From Clostridia bacterium (GTDB lineage Bacteria; Bacillota; Clostridia; Oscillospirales; SIG627): a DNA stretch of 63,375 bases. The stretch covers positions 1 through 63,375 of the forward strand of contig JAFUKG010000012.1 of the NCBI GenBank assembly GCA_017467865.1, in the 5' to 3' direction. Below the pieces are notes generated by a model, which was not told where the DNA came from, ran no database searches, and saw only the letters and a program-made list of their open reading frames with translations. The first letter of the stretch is position 1, and every line of letters begins with the position of its first letter. The translations under genes and the position numbers were made by a program. This document shows positions 1-7,721 of the stretch, piece after piece.

Positions 1-363
1 ATCGGACTTGTTATCCCCGAGCTCAACGGCAAGCTTATCGGTTCTGCTCAGAGAGTTCCCACTTGCACAGGTTCTACTACAATCCTCGTTGCAGTAGTAA
101 AGGGCAAGGACGTTACTGTTGAAGGCATCAACGCAGCTATGAAGGCTCAGGCTTCTGCTTCCTTCGGCTACAACACAGATGAGATCGTTTCTTCCGACGT
201 TATCGGTATGACATACGGTTCTCTCTTCGATGCTACTCAGACAATGGTAGCGAAAATTGATGACGACACATATCAGGTACAGGTAGTTTCTTGGTACGAC
301 AATGAGAACTCCTACACAAGCCAGATGGTTCGTACAATCAAGTACTTCGCAGAGCTTAACTAA
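1..363 (+). CDS. gap: Glyceraldehyde-3-phosphate dehydrogenase, 3' part (partial)
   Basis: This is the C-terminal 120 residues of type I GAPDH, the glycolytic enzyme that oxidises and phosphorylates glyceraldehyde-3-phosphate using NAD. The reading frame is open from base 1, so the N-terminal Rossmann domain and catalytic Cys lie outside the window. The visible part has hallmark family stretches: [10 protein letters not shown], the [18 protein letters not shown] region and the C-terminal [16 protein letters not shown] segment. The gene ends in TAA and is followed 11 bases later by a strong terminator, so it is the last gene of its transcript. The family assignment is secure. Confidence 0.97.
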   Translation: MGLVIPELNGKLIGSAQRVPTCTGSTTILVAVVKGKDVTVEGINAAMKAQASASFGYNTDEIVSSDVIGMTYGSLFDATQTMVAKIDDDTYQVQVVSWYDNENSYTSQMVRTIKYFAELN

Positions 364-374
364 TTAAGAGATTA

Positions 375-404
375 AGTGCAGGCGAAATGCCTGCACTTTT
401 CTTT
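375..404 (+). terminator. Rho-independent terminator of gap
   Basis: A perfect 9-bp stem (AGTGCAGGC pairing with GCCTGCACT) with a 5-base loop GAAAT is followed by a T-rich tract. It begins 11 bases after the gap stop codon. Confidence 0.9.
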
Positions 405-448
405 CATATAACTTTGTTAAAAATTTAACGAGCGTTTAGGGTGTAGGT

Positions 449-1279
449 ATGGAAAATATACTTTATGAAAGACATAATATGTCCTCAAAGGATATCCCTT
501 TTATTTTTAATAAGGCAAAGCATCTTGCATCCCAATATATTGCCGCCGACCTTTCTGCCAATTGGCATGAAAGCATAGAGATTCTCTACGTAACCAAGGG
601 GAACGGCTTTGTAACCTGCGATTTTATTGACCGAGAGGTGAGAGAGGGAGAGGTTTTTGTAATCAATTCCGACGTTCTCCACAGCTTTAAAATAGCAGAG
701 GGTGACGAGAGCCTTGAATACTATTTTTTCATAGTAGGACGAGACTTCTGCCTTTTCAACGGGGTGGATACCGATAATATAAAGTTTGAAGAGGTTATAA
801 GAGACGCTGACATTATTGAAACGTATAAGGAAATAATAAGGGCATATAGCTTGAACGGAGAATACAAAGGTGTGGCAGTCCGCGCCGCTGCCTTAAAGCT
901 TCTTTACGGACTTTGCTCTTCTCATATAAAGTTACAGCCCAAGAAAGCGGATAAAAAGCCCTTAAATCTCGAAAACGTGCGCTCGGCTATAATTTATATA
1001 AGAGAAAATATTTCAAAAAAGATAACCATAAAGGATTTAGCCTTAGCGTCGGGTATAAGTGAGTATTATTTTATAAGAGAATTTAAGAGAATTACCCATT
1101 ATACTCCCGTCACATATATAAATATGGTAAGATGCGACACAGCTCGCAAGTTTCTCTCTGAAGGAACTTATAACGTAGGCGAGGTTGCGGATATGTGCGG
1201 ATTTGACAATATGCCCTATTTTACAAAGACCTTTAAAAAGTACACAGGGCTTCTTCCCTCACAGGTTAAGAAAAAATAA
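449..1279 (+). CDS. AraC family transcriptional regulator
   Basis: A 276-residue regulator. The N-terminal ~120 residues look like a cupin effector-binding domain (ESIEILYVTKGNGFV, then a GEVFVINSDVLHSF stretch). The last ~100 residues form the AraC/XylS double helix-turn-helix: ISKKITIKDLALASGISEYY then VGEVADMCGFDNMPYFTKTF and the closing GLLPSQVKKK. Such proteins usually sense a sugar or related ligand and activate neighbouring catabolic genes. None is adjacent here: gap ends upstream and serS has its own promoter. The ATG at 449 has only a weak ribosome binding site; an in-frame ATG at 479 is an alternative start. The target is unknown. Confidence 0.9.
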   Translation: MENILYERHNMSSKDIPFIFNKAKHLASQYIAADLSANWHESIEILYVTKGNGFVTCDFIDREVREGEVFVINSDVLHSFKIAEGDESLEYYFFIVGRDFCLFNGVDTDNIKFEEVIRDADIIETYKEIIRAYSLNGEYKGVAVRAAALKLLYGLCSSHIKLQPKKADKKPLNLENVRSAIIYIRENISKKITIKDLALASGISEYYFIREFKRITHYTPVTYINMVRCDTARKFLSEGTYNVGEVADMCGFDNMPYFTKTFKKYTGLLPSQVKKK

Positions 1280-1314
1280 AATTATAATATTGTCATATTG
1301 ATTTTTATAAAATC

Positions 1315-1343
1315 TTGCATATTTTTACAGATTGTGATATACT
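1315..1343 (+). promoter_or_regulatory. Sigma-70-type promoter of serS
   Basis: TTGCAT and TATACT are separated by 17 bases. The start codon of serS lies 35 bases after the -10 box. Confidence 0.6.
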
Positions 1344-1377
1344 CTTATAAACATAAATAAAAAAGAGAGTGAAAAAC

Positions 1378-2691
1378 ATGATTGATATTAATTTTTTAAA
1401 AAGCAATCCTGACGCAGTAAAAGAAAATATAAAGAAAAAGTTTCAGGACCACAAGCTTCCTCTTGTTGACGAGGTAATTGATCTTGATGTGAAGCGCCGT
1501 GAGACCATAGGTACTCTCGAAGCTCTCAAGGCAACTCGTAACAAAATGTCAAAAGAGAACGGTATGCTTTTCGGGAAAATGAAAAAGACCGAAAGCGATG
1601 CTGAAAAGGCTGAAATTCAGGCTCAGATAGAAAAGAACAACGAGGCAGTTAAATCGGCGGCAGACGAGACTGCAAGCCTTGAAGAGAAGCTTCAGGGCAT
1701 CGAAGCACGTATCCGTGAGATAATGCTTACCATTCCCAACATTATTGCCGACGACGTTCCCATCGGACCCGATGACAGTCACAACGTTGAAATTGAAAAG
1801 TTCGGCGAGCCCGTAGTTCCCGAATTTGAAGTTCCCTATCACACCGATATTATGGCACGCTTCAACGGCATTGATCTGGAAGCGGCAGGAAGAGTTGCAG
1901 GTAACGGCTTTTACTACCTTATAGGTGATATCGCAAGACTTCATTCATCTATTCTTTCCTATGCACGTGACTTTATGATAGACAGAGGATTTACCTACTG
2001 TATTCCGCCTTATATGATAAGAAGCAACATCGTTGACGGCGTTATGTCCTTTGCCGAAATGGACGCCATGATGTACAAGATTGAGGGCGAGGATCTCTTC
2101 CTTATAGGTACAAGCGAGCATTCTATGATTGGTAAGTTCGTTGACCAAATTATTCCTGAGGACAAGCTTCCTCAAGCTCTTACCAGCTTCTCACCCTGCT
2201 TCCGTAAGGAAAAGGGTGCACATGGAATCGAAGAGCGAGGCGTTTACAGAATTCACCAGTTTGAAAAGCAGGAAATGATAGTTATTTGTAAGCCCGAAGA
2301 GAGTGAAAAGTGGTACGACATTCTTTGGAAAAATACAGTTGACTTCTTCCGCACTCTTGATATACCCGTCAGAACGCTGGGCTGTTGCTCGGGTGACCTT
2401 GCAGACCTTAAGGTTAAGAGTCTTGACGTTGAGGCTTGGAGCCCCAGACAGAAGAAGTATTTTGAAGTAGGAAGCTGTTCTAACCTTGGAGACGCACAGG
2501 CGAGACGTCTGAAAATCCGAGTTACAGGCAGTGACGGCAAGAAGTACTTTGCTCACACCCTCAACAACACCGTCGTTGCTCCTCCCAGAATGCTTATCGC
2601 TTTCCTTGAAAACAATCTCCGTGCCGACGGAAGCGTTGCTATTCCCGAAGCGCTCAGACCTTATATGGGCGGTAAGACTGAGATTAGATAA
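1378..2691 (+). CDS. serS: Seryl-tRNA synthetase
   Basis: This class II aminoacyl-tRNA synthetase charges tRNA-Ser with serine in the cytoplasm. Its 437 residues match the family. Residues ~30-105 form the long antiparallel coiled-coil tRNA-binding arm. The catalytic core has TSEHSMIGKF, motif 2 around residues 273-300 (FRKEKGAHGIEERG) and motif 3 around 391-405. Motif 3 reads HTLNNTVVAPPR rather than the usual bacterial TLNGSG...GR; the conserved Arg is kept. This resembles archaeal/eukaryotic versions. The ATG at 1378 is preferred because the AAGAGAG ribosome binding site is well spaced; an in-frame GTG at 1369 would sit too close to it. Confidence 0.95.
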   Translation: MIDINFLKSNPDAVKENIKKKFQDHKLPLVDEVIDLDVKRRETIGTLEALKATRNKMSKENGMLFGKMKKTESDAEKAEIQAQIEKNNEAVKSAADETASLEEKLQGIEARIREIMLTIPNIIADDVPIGPDDSHNVEIEKFGEPVVPEFEVPYHTDIMARFNGIDLEAAGRVAGNGFYYLIGDIARLHSSILSYARDFMIDRGFTYCIPPYMIRSNIVDGVMSFAEMDAMMYKIEGEDLFLIGTSEHSMIGKFVDQIIPEDKLPQALTSFSPCFRKEKGAHGIEERGVYRIHQFEKQEMIVICKPEESEKWYDILWKNTVDFFRTLDIPVRTLGCCSGDLADLKVKSLDVEAWSPRQKKYFEVGSCSNLGDAQARRLKIRVTGSDGKKYFAHTLNNTVVAPPRMLIAFLENNLRADGSVAIPEALRPYMGGKTEIR

Positions 2692-2692
2692 C

Positions 2693-2880
2693 AATAATGC
2701 ATTGCATTATTTGTTAGTTATGATTGCCATTTGGCAAGCTATGAGTTATGATGTGCTTTGCACAGTTGTGAGTTGAGAGATGTTAAGGCTTTTGCGGTTG
2801 CAATCATATCATAACGTTCGGCAAAGCCGAACTCATAGTTCTAAACTCTAAACTTTTATGTAATCATATTGAAAATTTTC
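2693..2880. repeat. Intergenic array of short palindromes after serS
   Basis: This gene-free stretch contains several small self-complementary units, for example AATGCATTGCATT, TGCCATTTGGCA, TGTGCTTTGCACA and GTTCGGCAAAGCCGAAC. They are separated by linkers related to AGTTATGA(G/T). No coding potential is seen. The organisation resembles the arrays at 46299, 55621 and 63229. Confidence 0.55.
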
Positions 2881-2890
2881 CATTTTCAAT

Positions 2891-2922
2891 AAAAGGAGTG
2901 TCTTTTGACACTCCTTTTAAAT
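2891..2922. terminator. Bidirectional terminator (copy 1 of 2)
   Basis: The 12-bp stem AAAAGGAGTGTC pairs with GACACTCCTTTT around a TTTT loop. It can terminate serS transcripts and also the leftward RHH gene, whose stop codon abuts it. A 26-base core is repeated exactly at 3681-3706. Confidence 0.85.
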
Positions 2923-3119
2923 TATTTTTTTACTTTTACGTTTTTGTCAGGAGAGATTTCTCCCTTAATTTCACCGTTTTCATCTTCAAATTTCTTTATG
3001 CTTTCACGGATGAGCACCAATACGTGACTGTTAACAGAGCGACCCTCATAGTCTGCAATATAACCGATTTTTTTTAGCATTTCCTCTTCAATTCTTATTG
3101 ATACGCTTTTAGTAGACAT
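2922..3119 (-). CDS. Ribbon-helix-helix (Arc/CopG-like) DNA-binding protein
   Basis: A 65-residue protein with the layout of an RHH repressor: an N-terminal beta strand (KSVSIRIEEEML) followed by two helices containing the Arc-type GRSVNSHVLVLIRES segment. The last 20 residues are charged and probably disordered. It is transcribed away from the SLOG-domain gene at 3230. The inverted repeat at 3130-3158 directly upstream is a plausible operator for autoregulation. It could equally be the antitoxin half of a pair whose partner is not recognised; no toxin-like gene follows it. Confidence 0.8.
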   Translation of the reverse strand: MSTKSVSIRIEEEMLKKIGYIADYEGRSVNSHVLVLIRESIKKFEDENGEIKGEISPDKNVKVKK

Positions 3120-3129
3120 ATTTTCACCT

Positions 3130-3158
3130 CAAAATAAACATATTATATATTTATTTTG
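3130..3158. promoter_or_regulatory. Candidate RHH operator
   Basis: Nine-bp inverted arms CAAAATAAA and TTTATTTTG are separated by 11 bases. They lie between the divergent RHH and SLOG-family genes, 10 bases before the RHH start codon. Operator function is inferred from position and symmetry. Confidence 0.45.
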
Positions 3159-3229
3159 AAACAATTTTGTGTTATAATGTGAAATATGGATATATAGTAT
3201 ATCTAAAATATTTATTGAGGAAGAAAAGT

Positions 3230-3697
3230 ATGGAAAAAACTTGTTGTTTTGCAGGTCATAGAAAAATATATGATAACGAAATGAAACAAAAGATTTCAGA
3301 GGTTATAGAATTTATTTACACGGAAGAAAAGGTGAAGAATTTTTTAGTGGGTAACTACGGAGATTTTGACCGAATTAGTGCAAGGGTTGTTTCAGAATTC
3401 AAGAAAGCACATAACGATATAAAATTAGAAATGGTTATTCCTTATTTGACTAAAGATATTAATAGTAATTTGGAATACTATAAAATGTTTGATAATATTT
3501 TTATTCCTGATATACCTATAAATACTCCGTTTAAAGCAAAAATAATTAAAACTAACGAATATATGATAAATAACAGTGAGCTTTTGATATCATATATTAA
3601 TTATACTTGGGGCGGGGCTTATGCTACGTATGAATATGCCAAAAAGAAAAGCTTGAATATTATAAATTTAGGGCAATATAAAAGGAGTGTCTTTTGA
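3230..3697 (+). CDS. SLOG-domain (DUF1273/YpsA-like) protein
   Basis: A 155-residue protein starting with CCFAGHRK, the nucleotide-binding opening seen in the YpsA/DUF1273 branch of the SLOG superfamily. It is followed by a Rossmann-like pattern and a late NNSELLISYIN...GGAYATYEYAKKK segment, typical of the family's nucleotide/ligand pocket. The biochemical role of these proteins is mostly unknown; some sense nucleotide-like ligands. The ATG at 3230 is chosen over an upstream in-frame ATG at 3167 because it has a TGAGGAAG ribosome binding site and starts the domain directly. The stop codon lies inside the downstream terminator hairpin. The gene is AT-rich relative to its neighbours. Confidence 0.75.
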   Translation: MEKTCCFAGHRKIYDNEMKQKISEVIEFIYTEEKVKNFLVGNYGDFDRISARVVSEFKKAHNDIKLEMVIPYLTKDINSNLEYYKMFDNIFIPDIPINTPFKAKIIKTNEYMINNSELLISYINYTWGGAYATYEYAKKKSLNIINLGQYKRSVF

Positions 3698-3707
3698 CAC
3701 TCCTTTA
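3681..3707. terminator. Bidirectional terminator (copy 2 of 2)
   Basis: The same hairpin as at 2891: AAAGGAGTGTC and GACACTCCTTT around TTTT. It overlaps the stop codon of the SLOG-family gene and lies just beyond the 3' end of the leftward ABC transporter operon. Confidence 0.85.
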
Positions 3708-3709
3708 TT

Positions 3710-4504
3710 TTATCCGAGCATTGCTCTGTCATTTGCAAATTCTTTTCCGCTTGCTTTTGTAAACAGAGTAAGCAGGTCGTCTACCTTAAGGTTTTTCTTT
3801 TCCTCTCCCGAAACGTCAACGATTATTTCTCCTTGATTCATCATAATAAGACGGTTTCCATATTCGATAGCGTCTCTCATATTATGGGTTATCATAAGGG
3901 TTGTAAGCTTATTTTCGCTAACGATTTTATTTGTAAGTTCAAGAACCTTTGATGCGGTTTTGGGGTCAAGGGCGGCTGTATGCTCGTCAAGGAGCAGTAG
4001 CTTAGGGCGCTTTAAGGTTGCCATAAGAAGAGTTACCGCTTGCCTCTGACCGCCCGAAAGAAGACCTACCTTGCAGGAAAGTCTTGTTTCGAGACCTAAT
4101 TCAAGGGTGGCGAGAAGCGACTTATACTCTTCGCGCTCGGCTTTTTTTATGCCCCATCTCAGCTTACGCTTGGTGCCTCTTCGAGCCGCAATGGAAAGGT
4201 TTTCTGCAATTTCCATATCGGGTGCAGTTCCCTTCATAGGGTCCTGAAATACACGTCCTAAAAACTTTGCTCTTTTGTGCTCCGCCATATTTGTTACGTC
4301 AACACCGTCAATTTCTATTGTGCCAAAGTCGGGCTTCCACACTCCTGCAATAGCGTTGAGAAGAGTGGACTTTCCTGCACCGTTACCGCCGATGACAGTA
4401 ACGAAGTCGCCGTCGTGAAGCTCAAGGTCAATGCCGTTGAGAGCCGTTTTGGCATTTACTGTGCCTGGGTTAAAGGTTTTTTGAAGGTTTGTAATTTTCA
4501 GCAT
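3710..4504 (-). CDS. ABC transporter ATP-binding protein (amino-acid uptake, TrpXYZ-like)
   Basis: A 264-residue ATPase that powers the permease encoded just upstream. Walker A GGNGAGKST is near residue 40, the signature LSGGQRQ near 150, Walker B LLLLDE with the following HTAALDP near 172, and the switch His in TLMITHN. The start at 4504 is used because the domain begins there (MLKITNLQKTF) and its ribosome binding site lies in the end of the permease gene; the stop of the permease is 1 base away, so the two are translationally coupled. It belongs to the ABC.X4 (putative aromatic amino acid) family. Transcription is probably set by the T-box at 6412. Confidence 0.92.
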   Translation of the reverse strand: MLKITNLQKTFNPGTVNAKTALNGIDLELHDGDFVTVIGGNGAGKSTLLNAIAGVWKPDFGTIEIDGVDVTNMAEHKRAKFLGRVFQDPMKGTAPDMEIAENLSIAARRGTKRKLRWGIKKAEREEYKSLLATLELGLETRLSCKVGLLSGGQRQAVTLLMATLKRPKLLLLDEHTAALDPKTASKVLELTNKIVSENKLTTLMITHNMRDAIEYGNRLIMMNQGEIIVDVSGEEKKNLKVDDLLTLFTKASGKEFANDRAMLG

Positions 4505-4505
4505 T

Positions 4506-5411
4506 CTATTTTCCCTCCTCAACCTTTTTAATGGATTTTTTCTTTGAGAAGTACTCTTTTTTAAGGTAAGGTATTGCAAGGAAGAGCACAACGATTATTG
4601 CTGACAGCATTTTCAAGAATTCGGTTTTAAGTCCAAGGAGTATTACAAAGTTGTAGATGACGTAGTAAACTATACCGCCGCCCACAACGCCAATAAGACT
4701 TACAACGAAATTGGACTTGATTTTAAGAGAAACCGACAGACCGATAAAGATAGCTGCAAGTCCAATGACAATGGCACCTCTGCCGTCGTTGATATTTGCC
4801 GAGCCCTTGTACTGGGCAAGGAGTGCTCCCGAAAGAGCGACAATTCCGTTGGAAATGGCAAGCCCCAAAACCTTGTTGAAGTTTACGTTTACACCTTGTG
4901 CGCGGCTCATATCGGGGTTATCGCCCGTGGATTTGAGGGTGAGTCCGAACTCCGTGTAGAAGAAGAGCCAAAGACATACAATGACAACAGCGATGATAAT
5001 TCCCGCCGCAAGAACTGCGTGAGGGTTGTCGCTCATATGTAAAATAAGAGAGTCGGTGTAGGTGTAAACCGAAATGAGAGACTTACCGCTCAGAATTGAA
5101 AGGTTTACAGAGTACAAAATGAGCTGTGTAAGAATACCTGCCAGAATGGAGGGTATTCCCAATGCCGTGTGAAAAACACCTGTAACCACACCCGTCAGAG
5201 CTCCTGCTATAAAGGCAAGCAAAATGCAGACAGGCACGGGCACCCCCTTCGTAATAAGCACTGCGCAAACGCAGGCTCCCGTACAAATGGAGCCGTCAAC
5301 GGTCAGGTCGGCAATATCGAGTATTTTATAGGATATGTAGACGCCTATCGCCATAAGGCCCCATATGAGGCCTTCGGCAACGGCACCGGGAAGAGCATTA
5401 AGAAAAGACAT
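4506..5411 (-). CDS. ABC transporter permease (TrpXYZ-like)
   Basis: A 301-residue membrane protein with about eight to nine hydrophobic segments spread over the whole length and a basic C-terminal tail. Conserved-looking stretches are YKILDIADLTVDGSICTGA near residue 27 and LSGALLAQYKGSANINDGRGAIVIGLAAIFIG near 200; these match the branched-chain-type permease fold of the ABC.X4 family. It sits between the substrate-binding lipoprotein and the ATPase in one operon, with 17 bases to the former. It is the likely inner-membrane channel for the imported amino acid. Confidence 0.9.
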   Translation of the reverse strand: MSFLNALPGAVAEGLIWGLMAIGVYISYKILDIADLTVDGSICTGACVCAVLITKGVPVPVCILLAFIAGALTGVVTGVFHTALGIPSILAGILTQLILYSVNLSILSGKSLISVYTYTDSLILHMSDNPHAVLAAGIIIAVVIVCLWLFFYTEFGLTLKSTGDNPDMSRAQGVNVNFNKVLGLAISNGIVALSGALLAQYKGSANINDGRGAIVIGLAAIFIGLSVSLKIKSNFVVSLIGVVGGGIVYYVIYNFVILLGLKTEFLKMLSAIIVVLFLAIPYLKKEYFSKKKSIKKVEEGK

Positions 5412-5428
5412 TATTTAACCTCGGTTTA

Positions 5429-6358
5429 TTAGTTTTCGGGAACCGTAATTCCAAGAGCATTGCAAAGCTCTGTGTTATATACAACTGTGGGAACAAGAGT
5501 AGCGATTTCGATATCGGATACTTCCTTGTTTCCGAGAAGGATTTCTGCCGCCATTTTACCGGTCTCAACGCCGAGTTCATAGTAGTCGATAGCAAGACTT
5601 GCGTAGCAGATAGCTCCGCCGTAGCTTGTGAATACGGGAACGTTCTTTTCGTTGCAGATTGTTCCTACGATAGAGTCGTTCTGAGCAACTGTGTTGTCGG
5701 AGGGTACGTAGATAGCCTTACAAGCGTCAGCCGCTGCAGTTACAAGTGCTTGAAGCTCTGTTGTTTCAGAGAAGGTATATGCCTCAACAACGATGCCTTC
5801 AGCCTCGAAGAGAGCCTTTACAGCTTCGTACTGAATGAGAGAGTTTGACTCGTTGGTGCAGTAGATAACGCCTACCTTGTCACCTGCAACGAGACCGAGA
5901 GTGTTTATCATCATCTGAGCCTGCTCGTCAAAGGGAACAGCGTCTGAAGTACCCGATACGTTTGCAGGGATGTTGCCCGAGAAGGTGTCTGCATAATCTG
6001 TAACGGAAGTACCGAGAACAGGGATAGTTGAGGTGGCGTTAGCAGCCGCAAGAAGAGCGGGAGTAGCGTTAGCCATAATAAGGTCAACGTTCTTAGCGGT
6101 AAATGTATTGATAACTGTTGAGCAAAGGTCGGCACCGCCTGCTACCTGAGTGTCAAAGGTAACCTTTTTGCCTTCTTTTTCAAGGGCTTCTGTAAGAGCT
6201 GCAACGAAGCCGTCGGTAGCCTTGTCAAGAGATTCATGTTCCATAAGCTGACAGATACCAACTACAAAGTCAGCGTCCTCTGTCTTAGTGCATGAAGCGA
6301 GCATAAGTGTAGATACAAGCATAAGAGATGCAAGTACAAGTGCTAAGATTTTTTTCAT
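5429..6358 (-). CDS. ABC transporter substrate-binding lipoprotein (TrpX-like)
   Basis: A 309-residue secreted binding protein. Residues 1-22 form a signal peptide ending in the lipobox LASC, with lipidated Cys23. The mature part is a type I periplasmic-binding-protein fold of the ABC.X4 family: VGICQLMEHESLDKATDGF at the start, GTSVTDYAD mid-protein and the VIYCTNESNS hinge region. It captures the ligand outside the membrane for the downstream permease and ATPase. It is the first gene after a T-box, so the ligand is probably the amino acid the T-box senses. The family is often annotated for tryptophan; the specifier here suggests phenylalanine. Confidence 0.92.
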   Translation of the reverse strand: MKKILALVLASLMLVSTLMLASCTKTEDADFVVGICQLMEHESLDKATDGFVAALTEALEKEGKKVTFDTQVAGGADLCSTVINTFTAKNVDLIMANATPALLAAANATSTIPVLGTSVTDYADTFSGNIPANVSGTSDAVPFDEQAQMMINTLGLVAGDKVGVIYCTNESNSLIQYEAVKALFEAEGIVVEAYTFSETTELQALVTAAADACKAIYVPSDNTVAQNDSIVGTICNEKNVPVFTSYGGAICYASLAIDYYELGVETGKMAAEILLGNKEVSDIEIATLVPTVVYNTELCNALGITVPEN

Positions 6359-6411
6359 AACTGTTTACCTCTTTTAAAAAATAATTTTATATAAAGCCAA
6401 AGGCTTAATAT

Positions 6412-6712
6412 ACATAAAAAAGTCCCTATGTCGTCTATGCGACACAGGGACGGTGAAAAACCGTGTTACCACTCTGTTTTACTTTGAGCTTACACTCAAA
6501 GCCTTATCAGGCTAAAAGTCGAAAATCGAATGCGACCACTATCGGCTTACAGTCTATCGATGTAACGGTCGAACCCGTTGTGCCTACTTGATTTCAACAC
6601 ACTGCTCGCAAAATGAACTTCGGCAGGCTCTTGTCACCGTCTCTCACCAAACGACGGCTCTCTTTGGGCGCTCTCCTGCGTACTCTTTCTGCTCAGACGC
6701 ATTTGTTTTATT
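6412..6712 (-). promoter_or_regulatory. T-box riboswitch, specifier UUC (Phe)
   Basis: On the minus strand the 5' leader of the ABC operon shows T-box hallmarks. These are a Stem I with a GTTTGGTGAGAGAC-type apical region, then a specifier loop, then the T-box sequence AGAGTGGTAACACGG (6461-6475), then a terminator (GTCCCTGTGTCG pairing with CGACATAGGGAC) and a T run at 6415-6452. The specifier triplet is read as UUC at 6615-6617, preceded by GAAG and followed by A. That is the same placement as the unambiguous UGC in the cysE T-box at 46527-46529. Uncharged tRNA-Phe would therefore allow read-through. T-box identity is strong; the codon reading is less certain. Confidence 0.85.
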
Positions 6713-6718
6713 GTAGAT

Positions 6719-6747
6719 ATAATAACAGTATTTTTATAATCTGTCAA
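6719..6747 (-). promoter_or_regulatory. Promoter of the T-box leader
   Basis: On the minus strand TTGACA (6742-6747) and TATTAT (6719-6724) are separated by exactly 17 bases, placing the transcript start near 6712. Confidence 0.75.
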
Positions 6748-6763
6748 GAGTTTTCTTGAATAT

Positions 6764-7720
6764 TTATGCAACAAATATGAGATACATCAAAGGAATAGTA
6801 ATTACCGATAAGGTGTGGGAAATCATCGCCATTGAGGCTCCCGGCTTTGTATCTGTGCCGAAAGCGGCGGGATAAACCACTGTATTAAGCCCGAGAGGCG
6901 TTGCAAAACAGATAAGTGCAAAGAGTGTACACTCAAGAGGTGCGTTTATTGCCTTCATTAAAAGCGTTATGGCGGCAGGTATAATTATAAGTCTTAAAAG
7001 AGTTGCACAATACACCTTTTTGTCACTGAGCAGGCTCTTCATTTCAAATCCGCCTATAACGAAGCCTGCAAGTACCATGGCAACGGGGCCCATACAGTCG
7101 GCGGCGGAGTTGAATGCCTTCGTGAGAAAATCGGGCATATACTTGCCCATTCCGAAAAGACCGAGTATCGCACCCAAAACAAGTCCGAGCATAGGGGGAT
7201 TGAAGATGGACTTTAAGGTTGCCTTTATTCCTCTGCCCTTTTTTGGAATGAGAAGAGGTATTCCCCAGCCGTAGCAGAAAACACTTATGGGGAAGGTGAA
7301 CATAGTGTATTTGAAGAGCATTTCGCTTCCCCACACCCCAAGGACTAAAAAGTTACCCATAAAGCCGAAGTTTCCGAACGCCATAGCGTAGCAGTAAATC
7401 TTTTTAAGTGTTTCTTTTGCCTTATCTCCCTTTGCACGTCTTACAAAGAGAGCGGAAAGAGGATAAGCCAGCGCTATCGCCAAAAGAATGAGAAGAAGAC
7501 TGTAAAGCATAAACACAGAGTACTTTTTGAAGTTTAAAACGTTACAGTTTACTATTTGTGTAATAAAGGCAAGGGCAGGCGAGAAAACGTAGGTTTCAAG
7601 CCTTGACATAACCGTTCCCGCGTTGTCGGGAAGAATGCTCTTTTTCCTTAAACAAAAGCCAACCAGCATAAGAGAAAACATCATAAGCATTTGGTTGAGC
7701 GTTAATGTAAAAACTTGCAT
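6764..7720 (-). CDS. AEC family transporter (auxin efflux carrier/malate permease type)
   Basis: A 318-residue integral membrane protein with about ten hydrophobic segments in the two-halves arrangement of the AEC family. The N-terminal half has LMLVGFCLRKKSILPDNAG, typical of the family; the central basic loop PLLIPKKGRGIKATLKSIFNPPMLGLVLG precedes the second half with its ICFATPLGLNTVVYPAAFG motif. Members export or exchange small organic acids such as malate; the substrate here is unknown. It lies 1 base after the PHP phosphoesterase gene in the same direction, so the two are likely co-transcribed. Confidence 0.88.
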   Translation of the reverse strand: MQVFTLTLNQMLMMFSLMLVGFCLRKKSILPDNAGTVMSRLETYVFSPALAFITQIVNCNVLNFKKYSVFMLYSLLLILLAIALAYPLSALFVRRAKGDKAKETLKKIYCYAMAFGNFGFMGNFLVLGVWGSEMLFKYTMFTFPISVFCYGWGIPLLIPKKGRGIKATLKSIFNPPMLGLVLGAILGLFGMGKYMPDFLTKAFNSAADCMGPVAMVLAGFVIGGFEMKSLLSDKKVYCATLLRLIIIPAAITLLMKAINAPLECTLFALICFATPLGLNTVVYPAAFGTDTKPGASMAMISHTLSVITIPLMYLIFVA

Positions 7721-7721
7721 T

